Shown: positions 44,831 to 56,729 of the stretch, in pieces
Layout of the letters: every line of letters starts with the position of its first letter
Position numbering within the stretch: the stretch's first letter is position 1
NCBI GenBank assembly: GCA_019426215.1
Contig: CM033399.1
Coordinates: 35,845,022 to 35,909,021 of the forward strand
From: Buddleja alternifolia
Taxonomy: Eukaryota > Streptophyta > Magnoliopsida > Lamiales > Scrophulariaceae
Direction of reading: 5' to 3'
Length of the DNA: 64,000 nt
The notes under the pieces: model-generated
Seen by the model: the letters and a program-made list of their open reading frames with translations, nothing else
The model's database searches: none
What the model was told of the DNA's origin: nothing
Translations under genes and position numbers: made by a program

Positions 44831-47800
44831 TTTGTCCTTACCGTCAAATGTCAAGTACGATCGATTTGAGTTTGAAAAAAAAAATTACAGTTGCTTGGTT
44901 ACTTTTTCAGAATTGTGCAGCTTGGATTTGACACTTTGATGATCAGATTAATGGATATATTCATGTTGTACACATAACTGTCAATAATAATAACTTTTTT
45001 AAATAATTTATGCTGTTATTGAGTATTGAGTTTGCCACATGGATTTGCAATGTGAGGTTTGGGTTAAAAGAAAGAATGATCTAATTATGGGATAATTGAA
45101 AAAAAAAAATATTACGTAACTTATGGCCTATTTACAACCACCTCCCTCGAGTTTCGCTAATTACATCCACCTCATTAAAACGAGGGAGGTCCAATGTTAT
45201 CTAACACAAAATGGTACCCTTAAATAAAATACCAAAAAACAAAAACCACTAAAAAAGCAAAAAAATGTAAAATTTACAAAAGACACTTATACCCCTCAGG
45301 CAAAAAAATTTGTAAACGTCGTCTGGGAGAAGATGATAAACAGTATAAATTATTTTTTTCTTATTTATTACATATATATATATATATATCTATATCTATA
45401 TTTTATATAAAGTGAAGAGACATTAGAGTAACTACTTTTGGTTGGCTAATTTTTTTTGTATGGCATCTTGCCCGCACAAAAATTTTGACAAGTGCCAAAG
45501 GCAATTTCTTCCACCCCTCTCTTCTCTCTTCTTTACGTTGATTTTTCTTCTTCTCTCTCCTCTTCTCCTCATTTACTTTTTCTTCTTATTTCTCCCTAGA
45601 TTTTCTTTTTTGTAATTTGTTTTCTTTTGGGATAATTACAGTTTTTTAGTCCCTAATGTTGACACCTAAATCAATTTTGATCCCCTATTTATTGGACTTG
45701 ATAAATTTGATCCCTAATCATTCAATTTCTAACGAATTTCGTATCTGCCGTCTAATGTCAAGTACGATCGAAATGAGTTTGAAAAAAACCACAGTTGCTT
45801 TGTTACTTTTTCAGAATTGTGCAGCTTGGATTGGATACTTTGATGGTCAGATTAATGGATATAATATTCATGTTGTACACATAATTGTCAATTATATTAA
45901 CTTTTTAAATAATTTATGTTGCTATTGAGTATTGAGTTTGCCGCATGGATTTGAAATGTGTGGTTTGCGTTAAAAGAAAGAATGATCTAATTATGGGATG
46001 ATTTAAAATAAAAACTTCTCCAAAATTTATGGGCTATTTATAACCACCTTCCTCGAGTTTCGCTAATTACATCCACCTCATTAAAGCGAGGGAGATCCAA
46101 TGTTATTTAAACACAAAATGGCAAAATATCCTTTTTACCCTAAAATAAAATATAAAAATAATAAACAACTAAAAAAGCGAAAATCTAAAATTTTCAAAAG
46201 ACACATATACCCCTTAGGCAAAAAATTATGTAAACGTCGTTTAGGGGAAGACGATAAACAGTATAATTTTTTTTCTTATTTATTACATATATATATATAT
46301 TATCTATATCTATATTTTATATAAAGTGAAGAGACACTAGAGTAACTATTTTTGGTGGGTTAATTTTTTTAGTGTGCCATGTTGCCCCCACTAAAATTTT
46401 GACAAGTGCCAAAGATAGTTTCTTCCACCCCTATCTTCTCTCTTTTTTACGTTGGTTTTTCTTCTTCTCTCTCCTCATTCACTTTTTCTTCTTATTTACC
46501 TCTAGGTATTTTTTATTTTTTTTGTTATTTGTTTTCTTTTGGGATAATTACAGTTTTGGTCCCTAATGTTGACACCTAAATCAATTTTGGTCCCCCATTT
46601 GTTGGAATTGACAATTTTGGTCCTCTATCTTTCAATTTTTAACAAATTTCGTCCCTACCGTCAAATGTCATGTACGATCGATATCAGTTTGAAAAAAAAC
46701 AACAGTTGCTTGGTTACCTTTTTAGAATTGTGCAGCTTGGATTGGATACTTTGATGGTCAGATTAATGGATATATTCATGTTGTACACATATCTGTCAAT
46801 AATAATAACTTTTTAAATAACTTATGCTGCTATTGAGTTTGCCGCATGGATTTGCAATGTGTGATTTAGGTTAAAAGAAAGAATTATCTAATTATGGGAT
46901 AATTGAAAAAAAAACTCCAAACTTATGGGCTATTTATAACCACCTCCCTCGAGTTTCGCTAATTACATCCACCTCATTAAAACGAGGAAGGTCCAATGTT
47001 ATCTAACACAAAATCTAACACAAAATGGTGAAATATCATTTTTGCCCTTAAATAAATCCAAAAAAACAAACCACTAGCAAAGCAAAAATCTAAAATTTGC
47101 AAAAGACACTTATACCCTTCAGGCAAAAAATCTGTAAACGTCGTCTATGGGAAGACGATAAACAGTATAAACTATTTTTTTCTTATTTATTACATATATA
47201 TATATATATAAATTATCTATATCTATATTTTATATAAAGTGAAGAGACATTTGAGTAACTAGTTTTGGTCGTCTAATTTTTTTGGTATGGCATGTTGCCC
47301 CCACTAAAATTTTGACAAGTGCCAAAGTTAGTTTCTTCATCCCCTCTCTTCTCTCTTCTTTACGTTTGTTTTTCTTCTTCTCTCTCCTCTGCTCATTCGC
47401 TTTTTCTTCTTATTTCTCTCTCAATATGTTTTTTTTGTTACTTGTTTTCTTCTAGGATAATTATAGTTTTGGTCCCTAATGTTGACACCTATATCAATTT
47501 TGGTGTCCCTATTTGTTGGACTTGACAATTTTGGTCTCTAATCTTTTAATTTTTAACAAATTTTTTCCCTACAGTCAAATGTCAGGTACGCTTGATATGA
47601 CTCAGAAATAAAAAAACAACAGTCGCTTGGTTACTTTTTCAGAATTGTGGAAATTGGATTGGATATTTTGATGGTCAAATTAATGGATATATTCATGTTG
47701 TGCACATAACTGTCAATAATAATTTTTTAAATAATTTACGCTGCTGTTGAGTATTGAGTTTGCCGCATGGATTTGCAACGTGTGGTTTGGGTTAAAAGAA

Positions 47801-48477
47801 AGAATGATCTGATTATGGGATTATTCAAAAAAAAAAAAACTCTGTAACTTATGGGTTGTTTACAACCCCTCCCTCAAGTTTCACTAATTACATCCTCCTC
47901 GTTAAAACGAGGGAGGTCCAATGTTATCTAACACAAAATGGTGAAATATCCTTTTTGCCCTTAAATAAAATCCAAAAAACAAACCACTAAAAAGGCAAAA
48001 ATCTAAAATTTGCAAAAGACACTTATACCTCTCAGGAAAAAATCTGTAAACGTCGTTTTGGGGAAAGACGATAAACAGTATGAATTGTTTTTTTTCTTAT
48101 TTATTACATATATATATATATATTATCCATATCTATATCTATATCTATATTTTATTTAAAATGAAGAGACATTAGAGTAACTATGTTTGGTCGGCTAAAT
48201 GTTTTTGGTATGACATGTTGCCCCCACAAAATTTTTGACAAATGCCAAAGGTAGCTTCTTCCACCCCTCTCTTCTCTCTTCTTTATGTTGGTTTTTCTTC
48301 TCATCTCTCATCTTCTCCTCATTCTCTTTTTCTTTTTATTTCTCTCTAGATATATTTTTTGTTATTTGTTTTCTTTTGGGATAATTACAGTTTTGGTCCC
48401 TAATATTGGCAACTAAATCAATTTTGGTCCCTCATTTGTTGGACTTGACAATTTTGGTCCTTAATCATTCAATTTGA
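44831..48477. repeat. Tandem array of a unit of about 911 bp (four copies)
   Basis: The word near 'gtcaagtacgatcga' begins units at about 44850, 45757, 46667 and 47580; 'tttcttatttattacatatat' recurs at about 45357, 46272, 47179 and 48092. Spacing is 907-914 bp. Each unit runs through 'gggaggtccaatgttatcta' and 'tatataaagtgaagagacatt', then a pyrimidine-rich block ('ctctcttctctcttctttacg'), then the left half of a MULE ('gggataattacagttttggtccc' to 'caaatgtca'), and starts again. Single copies of the first part occur in the composite repeats at 16.9 and 35.8 kb. Non-coding. Confidence 0.9.
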
Positions 48478-48703
48478 CCACCAAGGCACAATTGACTTGA
48501 AAATTAAAATTGAAAAATTGAAAAACCTAACAAAAGCCTAATTTTTATTTTTTTTGTGAATATTCCATCAATTTTGATGGAAAGTTAACAGCAGGGCTGA
48601 AATTTGTTAAAAAATAAAAGATTATGGACCAATTTTGTCGAATCCAAATGGGTGACCAAAAATGTTTTGGGTGTAGATATTAAGGATTAAAAGTGTAAAT
48701 ATC
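48378..48703. mobile_element. MULE-like element at the end of the tandem array
   Basis: Left end 'gggataattacagttttggtcc'. The right end, read in reverse, 'ggatatttacacttttaatcct', parallels it. The inner blocks are also inverted: 'tttgttggacttgacaattttgg' against 'ttttgtcgaatccaaatggg'. About 326 bp, so a full-length short member of the family whose left half is repeated in every array unit. No exact 9-bp target duplication is visible. Confidence 0.6.
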
Positions 48704-48964
48704 CTTTTTCTTCTGTTTTCTATTGCACTAATTTTCATATTATTTCTAATAATTGACATCAAATCATTGGTAAAATTATGTTTCCATAATTTCAAGCAAC
48801 ACATGATATATTGATAAATTTCTATATACCAAAATAGTAAATGAATTAATTATTCTGATTTATATTTTTTAAAGAATTAAGAACATGCATTGTGTGTGCG
48901 ACTAGTGTATATTATTAAGCCATATACTTGTATGATTTTTGTTAATATATATTTATATATAATT
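48704..48964. other. AT-rich intergenic DNA
   Basis: Nothing recognised between the MULE-like element and the hairpin repeat copy. Confidence 0.4.
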
Positions 48965-49222
48965 AAAATTCAAAATTACATGGTGGGGGGCTTCGATTAT
49001 ATATTAATGATGCACCAAATTTGCGTATGTTTGGTTTAAACCATTTATTAATCAATCCATGTAATGTTTATGCTCTTTTAATGATGCACTTCGTTTGGTT
49101 TAAACCATTTAGCAGAGCTAATCAATCCTTGTAATATATATGCAGCTTCGTTTAATGGTGGGAGGGGATTTGAGGTTGCAGGTTTGGTTCATCGTCTTCA
49201 CAGTGCTGTGATGAACAGTGTA
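48965..49222. repeat. Repeat with 'ttaatgatgcac' motifs and terminal hairpin (copy 2)
   Basis: Counterpart of 17481-17775, shorter in the middle. The same terminal hairpin GTTCATC...CACAGTGCTGTG..GAAC lies at 49187-49216 and is perfectly conserved although the rest of the repeat has diverged. Confidence 0.65.
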
Positions 49223-50220
49223 CATATATATATCATGTATATATGTGTTGGGGAATGATATTGGAGCTCCAAAAATAACTATTGGAGCTCCAATTATACT
49301 CTAAGAAAATGACAAGAATACCCATTTTTAAATTAAAGCCTACTTTTTTACTTCTATTTTTCTCCACAATTGAAACCGTCGTACTAATAAATTTCTCTCA
49401 TGCTTAGTCTAAATCAAAAATAAAAATTTTATTTACTTCATCTATATAATATGTCAAAATAATATGCTTATGAATAAAACAATACTACAAAACGATCTTT
49501 ACTTAGTCTTTAAAAATATAAAACATATACTTATATGCACGCATAAAAATATTAACAAGACCCATTAAAGAACAAAAAAATTCATTTTTTTTAAATAATT
49601 TGTGTATTCAAATTCATGTTGTATGAAAAGTCGCTAATTACTTAAAAATTGTAGTTTTTTTTTTGATAAAAGAGCATGGTTTATATTATTTTTATGCATT
49701 ATTGTCTGAAAGAACTAAACTTATTGGTTGAACAAAAATATAAAATTGATTACTAGATTCTAATATAAAGGCAAAGTAGAGTGAATTAATTGAAGTTTAT
49801 ATTCAATTTCTTTCTTTTTGGTTCATATAATAATTGTCATTCTTGAATTTTAGATATTATTATTTTAATTTTTCGATGAAGCTTTACATTTTAATTACTT
49901 GTTTCATTTTTGCTGAATATTATTTTAATAATTAATTGACTTTGACTTAAAGTGGTGAAGAAAACCTATAACATGATAAAAAAATTTCTTGCATTTCTTT
50001 ATGTGTTATTAATATTTATATAAACTTCTAAATATTTTATTAACCATTATATATATATATGTATGTGTGTGTGATTAGGTTTGGGAAGATTTTATTTTTG
50101 GTCCCCCATTTATATGTTGAATACAATTTTGGTCCCCAAGGTACACCGCTCATCAATTATAGTCCCTCAACTACCAAAATTTCATCAAATGTGGTCCCTC
50201 TTTCTAATTTTCCGTCAATA
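49223..50220. other. AT-rich intergenic DNA
   Basis: No gene recognised. A MULE-end fragment ('tttttggtcccccatttatatg', 'tttggtccccaagg') lies at about 50095-50200. Confidence 0.4.
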
Positions 50221-50224
50221 TTAT

Positions 50225-50475
50225 TTCAATCTCAATATTATATTATAATTTTTAATTATTGACAGACAAAAACTTACATGATTTAACAGCTACAGTAATT
50301 TATGTTCCCTCTGAAAACAAAACCAAACACTATCTCACCAAAAAATCACTCAAAAACCAACTCCCAAAACATAACCAAACATTATCCCATCAAAATTGCA
50401 CGTGTCCCCATAAAATTTTCACCAAAATACCATACCAAAACATAACCAAACATAGCCACAACTTTTGACACTTTT
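50225..50475. repeat. Dispersed repeat of about 250 bp, copy 1
   Basis: From 'ctcaatattatattataa' to 'aaccaaacatagccacaactttt', paired with 60131-60385. Both are rich in 'aaaaccaaacac' and 'catctca' words. Probably a small non-autonomous transposon, but terminal inverted repeats were not resolved. Confidence 0.65.
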
Positions 50476-51290
50476 CACCCAAAAAAAAAGAATAAAGACA
50501 AATTTTACCATTTAATTGTAATTTTATTCATAAATTACATCAGAATCCACTTCTCATTCTTATCTATGACACTGCTAAAGATAAAATGTGAAGGAGAAAG
50601 AAAAATGCTTTAATATTATATTTAGTTGGTGATACGCATTTTCAAATTGTATATAACTGCTGCTAAATCAAGGCAAGAAATCATCACCGAGTAATAGTGA
50701 ATTTTTAATTCTACTTTTAACTTTAAAAAATTATGTTAAAGTGGTAAAATTTGTTTGTTATTATTTACTGTGGTGGAAATTATCAAAATTTATGGTTTTG
50801 GGATGCAGAATGTAAGATTTGACATTTCAATTAACCCCAATAGTTATCAATTTGTTGAAAATTTGATGCTCGGCCCCTGGATCACACTAGATCCAGCTAG
50901 AATTAAGCTCAAATCTGCTTGACTACATCGCCCTACTATTGTAAGTGCTTGATTGATGGAGACTGGTTTGTCTCCTAATTGGAATTTGATTGGTTTTGTC
51001 TTGTCACTAAAGACTCTCTTTGTTTCAGGCCTAGTTAGAGATCCAGTCGTGTTAATCAGTTAACTGGACCTCAGCCCACCAATTAAATAGATTTTTAGCC
51101 CATTGGTCTTGGACTTCATCAGCTAGGCTCAACCATGTAAATTCCACTCACATCAATTGTAATAAATTTTGTTGATCGAGTGGTTACTAAAAATTTACTT
51201 GTTAAATACAATCAACTTATGCAGAATTCTTAACAAGATTAAATTTGAAAAAAAAATTATTATAATAAAATAAGTTCTTATAATATTTAT
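50476..51290. other. Unclassified DNA
   Basis: No gene recognised. The somewhat GC-richer part at 50865-51140 ('ctcggcccctggatcacactag') is retroelement-like in texture but unpaired within the window. Confidence 0.3.
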
Positions 51291-51299
51291 TTTTGACTG

Positions 51300-52830
51300 A
51301 TTTAGGTGTGCCTGAATCAAATAGGGAAGCTATGGGTGTTAGAGATCCTCTCAAATGGGAGCGTGCCATAAAAGACGAAATGAGCTCGCTTGAGAAGGGT
51401 ACGATGTGGAGGTTGACCAAGTTATTGGAGGGGTAACGTGCATTGCAGAACAAATGAGTTTTTATAGTTAATGAACCAGATGCTAGTAAAAAGTACAAGG
51501 CAAGGTTGGTAGTTAAAAGGTTCCTACAGAAGCAAGGAATTGACTATAAGGAAAAAAATTCACCCTTTGTTACCATTTGTATGGTTTTGAGTATTGTTGT
51601 TGTAGATGATTTTACATCTTGAGCAATTAGATTTGAAGATGGCATTCCTCTATGGGATTTGGAGGAGGATATACATATATATAGTTCAACCAAAGGTTTT
51701 CAACAAACCGGGAAAAAATCCTTGTGTGCAAAATTGAGAAGAGTTTGTACGGCTTAAATCTAGCTATCAGATAGTGGTACAATAAGTTTGGTACATTTAT
51801 GGGCGGGAACGGTTTTATAAGAATTCAAATGGATCATTTTGTCATCTTAAGAAGTTTGATCATTTCTATATTATTATATATGTTGTATGTGGATGACATG
51901 TTTGTTGCAGGTTCTAACATGAAAAAGATCAACAAGTTGAAACAACTACTTTGAACTGAATTTGAAATGAAGACTTGTAAGCTGTCAATAAGATCCTCAG
52001 GGTGAGGTTATTGCAAATACGTCGAGTGGAAATCTCAAGTTGACACATGATAAGTAAATTGAGAAAGTGATAGATTTGAAATCATAACTGAAAACTTTAG
52101 GGGCGCTCCTTTGGAGATCATTTCAAATTTTCCAAGGAGCAATGGACAAAGATGGATAAGGAGCAGGAAGAAATGGCAAAGGTTCCCTATATCTCTGCCA
52201 TTAGAAGTTTTATATACGCAATGGTTGTACAAGGCCGGGTATAGCTTATACAGTGGGAGGTGACTCAATTTATGGCTAGTTCGTGGTTAAAGAATTGGGA
52301 AGTTGTAAAGTTGTTACTGCAATATATGAGGGGAACATCAAGTATGACATTGTGTTTCAATTCGAGTAGAAATGCCATTTTGGAAGGCTTTGTAGATGCT
52401 GATTTAGGTGGTGACCAAGATAGCTGTAACAGTACTTCTATTTATGTCTACACTTTAGGTGGCACAATGATTAATTGGATGTGTCAAAGCTACAAAAGCG
52501 TGAAGTATTTTCAAAAACCAAAGTCAAATATATTCCCATATTAGAGGCGGGAACAGAGATGGTTTGGTTGAAACATTTCTGAGAAAAATTGATAAGGAGC
52601 AAAGGGATTGTGCATTCTACAGTGATAGTCAAAGCGTCATTTGTCTTGCGAAGAATCTGGTATTTCATTTGAAGACTAAAAACATTCAGTTAAAGTACAT
52701 CGTATCAGAGAAATGGTTAATGATGGAACTCTGGAGCTGAAGAAAAGACTTGGTGTCAAGAATCCCATGGATACATTAACTAAGAGAGCTACTTGCAAGA
52801 ACTTGAGACTTTGTATAGTCTTAGTTGGCC
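51300..52830 (+). pseudogene. Copia reverse transcriptase and RNase H remnant
   Basis: Frames change repeatedly, but the order is that of Copia pol. MGVRDPLKWERAIKDEMSSL starts the reverse transcriptase (51331 onward). KKYKARLVVKRFLQKQGIDY is at about 51490; the remnant of the YVDDM catalytic motif is at about 51884-51900 (tatgtggatgacatg). RNase H follows with FVDADLGGDQ at about 52390, a frameshift, and then VWLKHFLRK / FYSDSQSVICLAKN at about 52560-52660. Many stops. The 3' end is followed by LTR text shared with 37.8 kb. Confidence 0.8.
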
Positions 52831-52849
52831 TCAAGTTGGCATACTTTGA

Positions 52850-53230
52850 GTTTCTTTGTTGTTCAAGTTTCAAGTGTTTGGGGTTTAGTGGAGACCACAA
52901 ATGATTGCGCAAAATGGATGAATGACTTAAGGCGCAAGTTGGCATACTTTGAGTTTCTTTGTTGTTCAAGTTTTGTTTCCTTGGATGACAAGAACTCTAT
53001 TTCTTAGTCTCCAAGTTTGTAAGCTATAATTGGATGATTCATCTTTGTGTTTTGTATTACCTCCAAACATATCAATATAATCTCTAGTACAGGTCTGTGG
53101 ACTTAGGCATTCTTCGACGAACCACGCAAATTGTTTACATTTTTCTTGCTTTGTATTTACTTTTCAATTTTTCTCCATTAACTCCTAGCAGTACATAGTA
53201 TAATAAATAATATCTTAGTGACAAGATCAA
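52850..53230 (+). repeat. Copia 3' LTR remnant (pairs with 37.7-38.1 kb)
   Basis: 'gtttggggtttagtggagacc', 'ttaaggcgcaagttggcatac', 'attcttcgacgaaccacgc' and 'agtacatagtataataaataa' follow the order seen at 37722-38090. A piece of about 60 bp ('cgcaagttggcatactttgag') is duplicated within the region at 52826 and 52936. Confidence 0.65.
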
Positions 53231-53640
53231 ACTTGTCACTAAATAAATATATTGAGTGACAAGTTATTTTTGTCACAAAAGTAAATTTCAGAAACTTAAT
53301 ACTAACAAGAATAATGTGAAAAATGTCACCCAAAGCAATTAGTAACAAGGAAATTGTTATGTAAAAGTTGTCACTCAATGCAATTAGCAACAAGAAAATT
53401 GTTATCACTATGAATAATTAGTAACACATGTTTAATGACAATATAGTGAACAAATTTAGTTGTCATTATATTTGTGTTGTCACTAATTGTCATTAATGAC
53501 AACTTAAATTAAATAACTTTGTCGCTAAAGAACTTTATTGTGACAAAGTAAAAATAGATCCGAAATATATATATAATAACAATTTTAACATGTCACTCAG
53601 TATTTTGTCATGGATGTAATTTTTTTTGCAGTAACATCCA
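53231..53640. mobile_element. Non-autonomous DNA element with 'gtgacaa' subterminal repeats
   Basis: Many 'gtgacaa', 'ttgtcac' and 'gtaacaa' words in both orientations across 400 bp, ending near 'tttttttgcagtaac'. This is the texture of small CACTA-like non-autonomous elements, but neither a clean CACTA terminus nor a target duplication is visible. Confidence 0.4.
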
Positions 53641-54024
53641 AACTGTATAGAGACACTACTTCACAAGACCTCCCATCTACATCACGACATCACAAAATTG
53701 ATCCTTGGTATATAAAAGTTGATCCTTAGGGTGTATTCTGATCAGAATTTCTGAAGAAACCGTGTTTGGATGATTGATTTCTGATCAGAAAATATTTTAA
53801 ATATCTGACCAAATAAAATGTCAGGCCGTTTCCAACTTTTCTCTGTATCTACTGTCCTCTCTCTCTCTCTACATCACTTCAATGCCCTTCTCTACCTCTC
53901 TCTCTCTATCTACACGCTTAACCTTTTTTCTCTCAACCCCTCTGCCATTAACCTGCAAATCTTCCTCCTCCCTGTTAGATTGGCCCATGCTTCATTAGAA
54001 TGACGAATTGAGCATATCAGAATG
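53641..54024. other. Intergenic DNA left of the LTR element
   Basis: Contains 'ctgatcagaat' / 'ttctgatcag' inverted words at 53738-53790 and a (CT)n stretch at 53855-53935. No gene recognised. Confidence 0.4.
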
Positions 54025-54029
54025 GAAAT

Positions 54030-54642
54030 TGATATACCAAGCTTGGGTCCTGGGTCGTTCGTGTACACGAAGCTTGGGTCCTAGGTCGTTCGTGTACACG
54101 AACCTTGGGTCCTGGGTCGTTCGTGTACACGAACCTGTTGGTGACGTTGATTTACCTCGCCAAAACTCCCAGGTCGGTCATCAAATACAAGTTATGCTCT
54201 GGCGTTAGGTTCGAAGGATCCGCGTGTTTCTAAATGGACCCAATAGGGTCGACCCTAACCTTAAGTGAGACCCGAGAGTAGAACCGTCTATTAACTACAC
54301 GTGGTGTGATCTTAGGGCCCCGACTGTCACTATCATATCCGTACGACACAGACATCTATAAATATCATCTTAGAACAAATAATAAAGGTTCACAATCTGA
54401 TTTTCTACTATAAACTTGAGAGTAAGTTCCCTATATACAAATTTGGGCTCTTCGTACGCAAATACGACTCTCCAACTGGAAGCGTATCTCATACCTGAAC
54501 TACGTTAGACTTAATCCCCAAGTGGGTACGTAGGCAACTTAGTATCATCTAAGTGCAGTCTATAATCTAATTTTCACCTCGTTTAGTCGTGCGACTTGAC
54601 CCAGACTGAGATAGAGAGGATCAACCAATCCGACCTAAATCA
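54030..54642 (+). repeat. 5' LTR of the Retand-like element
   Basis: 613 bp. Its first part is a 31-bp unit (cttgggtcctgggtcgttcg...) repeated three times (about 54040-54132), each carrying the palindrome TTCGTGTACACGAA. Relative to the 3' LTR it lacks 50 bp at about 54180. A 'tctataaatatcat' TATA-like site lies at about 54353. Confidence 0.9.
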
Positions 54643-54665
54643 GTTGGCGCCGTCTGTGGGAACAT
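54643..54665 (+). promoter_or_regulatory. Primer-binding region of the LTR element
   Basis: TTGGCGCCGTCTGTGGGAAC directly follows the 5' LTR. This sequence type is found in that position in many plant Gypsy elements; the tRNA that primes it was not determined here. Confidence 0.75.
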
Positions 54666-54887
54666 TTACTTCGGGTTGCTGAGTAGAGATTTGGATATGG
54701 ATGTTGTGAATCAAGAGTTGAAGCAAGTTCGGTAAGAGGAGTCATCCACCAGTTGTTCGGACGAAGTGAACTTTTGAACTCAGAAACGAGGTAAGACGAA
54801 GTTCACTATCTATTAATCACACTCTAGCGGACGTAAGAGCCCCTGAGGCCGACCGCGGGAAAGAGGTAAGATGCTCACAAGCAAAAT

Positions 54888-55265
54888 GAACGACACTAAG
54901 GGTCGGGTTCCAACAAAGACCACGAAAGACCCCATCGATTTGTAAACAATGAAAGACACGAAGGGTCGGGGTCCAACAGAGACCACGAACGACCCCGTTG
55001 ATTTGTAAACAATGAACGACACGAAGGGTTGGGGTCCAACAGAGACCACGAACGACCCCGTCGATTTGTAAACAATGAACGACACGAAGGGTCGGGGTCC
55101 AACAGAGACCACGAACGACCCCGTCGGTTTGTAAACAATGAACGACACGAAGGGTCGGGGTCCAACAGAGACCACGAACGACCCCGGGGATTTGTAAACA
55201 ATGAACGACACGAAGGGTCAGGGTCCAACAGAGACCACGAACGACCCCGTCGATTTGTAAAATAT
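54888..55265. repeat. Tandem array 1: 63-bp unit x 6
   Basis: Units starting gaacgacacgaagggtcggg repeat six times with 1-6 changes each. 63 is a multiple of three, so long open frames run through on both strands and encode repetitive peptides; these are by-products of the repeat, not genes. Confidence 0.95.
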
Positions 55266-55299
55266 GAACAATACACGCCTCTTAACTCTACACGAAGTA

Positions 55300-55745
55300 A
55301 AGCATTGATGGCAGTCCAGCATATGAATGTACTTCAGTGGCCAACCGCGGGCTAATTGAAGAAGGGTAATAACCCTAACATTGAAGAATTTCGTAAGACC
55401 CAATACGGACGTAAGAGCCCTAGTGGCCAACCGCAGGAAAATTGAAGAAGGGTAATAACCCTAACATTGAAGAATTTCGTAAGACCCAATATGGTCGTAT
55501 ATCGTAAACGACCCAAGATATATGATTGATGGCAGTCCAGCATATGAATGTACTTCAGTGGCCAACCGCGGGCTAATTGAAGAAGGGTAATAACCCTAAC
55601 ATTGAAGAATTTCGTAAGACCCAATACGGACGTAAGAGCCCTAGTGGCCAACCGCGGGCAAATTGAAGAAGGGTAATAACCCTAACATTGAAGAATTTCG
55701 TAAGACCCAATACGGTCGTATATCGTAAACGACCCAAGATATATG
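55300..55745. repeat. Tandem array 2: about 221-bp unit x 2
   Basis: 'tgatggcagtccagcatatg' starts at about 55306 and 55527. Inside each unit, 'attgaagaagggtaataacc' and 'gaagaatttcgtaagaccc' occur twice, so the unit is itself a dimer of about 90 bp. After it, 'gtaaacgacccaagatatatgat' style words continue in looser repeats to about 55970. Confidence 0.9.
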
Positions 55746-55974
55746 ATCTAAGAAAGGCCATATTTTTAACTCTTTGATCTAATTAGACTCTAAACTTTGA
55801 GGTCATACATCTTAGACTACTCAAGATGTATGATCTCAGAAAGATCGTATTTTTAACTCTTTGGTCTAAATAGACTCTAAAATTTGAGGTCGTACATCTT
55901 AAACGACCCAAAATATATGATCTAAGAAAGATCTTAATTTTAACTCTTAAGTCTAATTAGACTCTAAATTTTCT

Positions 55975-56345
55975 CCAAGGTCAAGCTCTCTCAAAAATTC
56001 CAGTCAAAGGCCGAGCTCTCTCAAAAATTCGAGTCAAAGGCCAAGCTCTTTCAAAAATTCGACTCAAAAGCCAAGTTCTCTCAAAAATTCGAGTCAAAAG
56101 CCAAGCTCTCTCAAAAATTCGAGTCAAAGGCCAAATTCTTTCAAAAATTCGAGTCAAAGGCCAAGCTCTTTCAAAAATTCGAGTCAAAGGCCAAGTTCTT
56201 TCAAAAATTCGAGTCAAAAGCCAAGCTCTCTCAAAAATTCGAGTCAAAAGCCAAGATCTCTCAAAAATTCGAGCCAAAAGCCAAGCTCTCTCAAAAATTC
56301 GAGTTAAAAGCCAAATTCTTTCAAAAATTCGAGTCAAAGGCCAAG
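55975..56345. repeat. Tandem array 3: 30-bp unit x 12
   Basis: About twelve copies of a 30-bp unit reading ccaagctctctcaaaaattc plus gagtcaaagg. Changes are mostly 'gctc' to 'attc' and 'agg' to 'aag'. The unit length is a multiple of three, so a spurious 145-aa minus frame (repeating ERAWLLTRIF) reads through. Confidence 0.95.
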
Positions 56346-56729
56346 GGCATGTGTGGAAAAAATACGAACCCATACTTTGGAAAACTCTACGCAAAATGTT
56401 GTCAAACACCCTTATCATTGATATTGCATTTCATTCAGAAAGTAAAAATGAATCCGCATCTAACATACGAAAAGAAAAACGACTCTACACTAGCATTTCA
56501 TTCAAAACGCACAAACTTGCATACTGAACTAATCCGAAGGCTAAATTTCTTTACTTCGCGAGATATTCAAAACCAAAACACTTCCCAAATGTACGAGGTG
56601 ATATCATTCAGAGACAAAACAAATCCACAAAATACCATGCAAGAAACAAAAATTACATCGTCACAAATGTACGAGTTGAAACTTCACAACAATTCTTGCA
56701 TCACTACAAAACATGTGTACAACTTTGAA

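Noticed and set aside
45340..48180. 'tctatatctatattttatataaag' in each array unit as a Helitron 5' end
   Set aside because: It resembles a Helitron start, but no CTAG-type 3' end with the same period, and no empty site, could be found.
54813..55355. Long open frames on both strands with repeating peptides (for example SNRDHERPRRF)
   Set aside because: They are produced by the 63-bp tandem array; the period is a multiple of three, and several frames are open at once.
55981..56418. 145-aa minus frame repeating ERAWLLTRIF
   Set aside because: Read-through of the 30-bp array, with no start or domain context.
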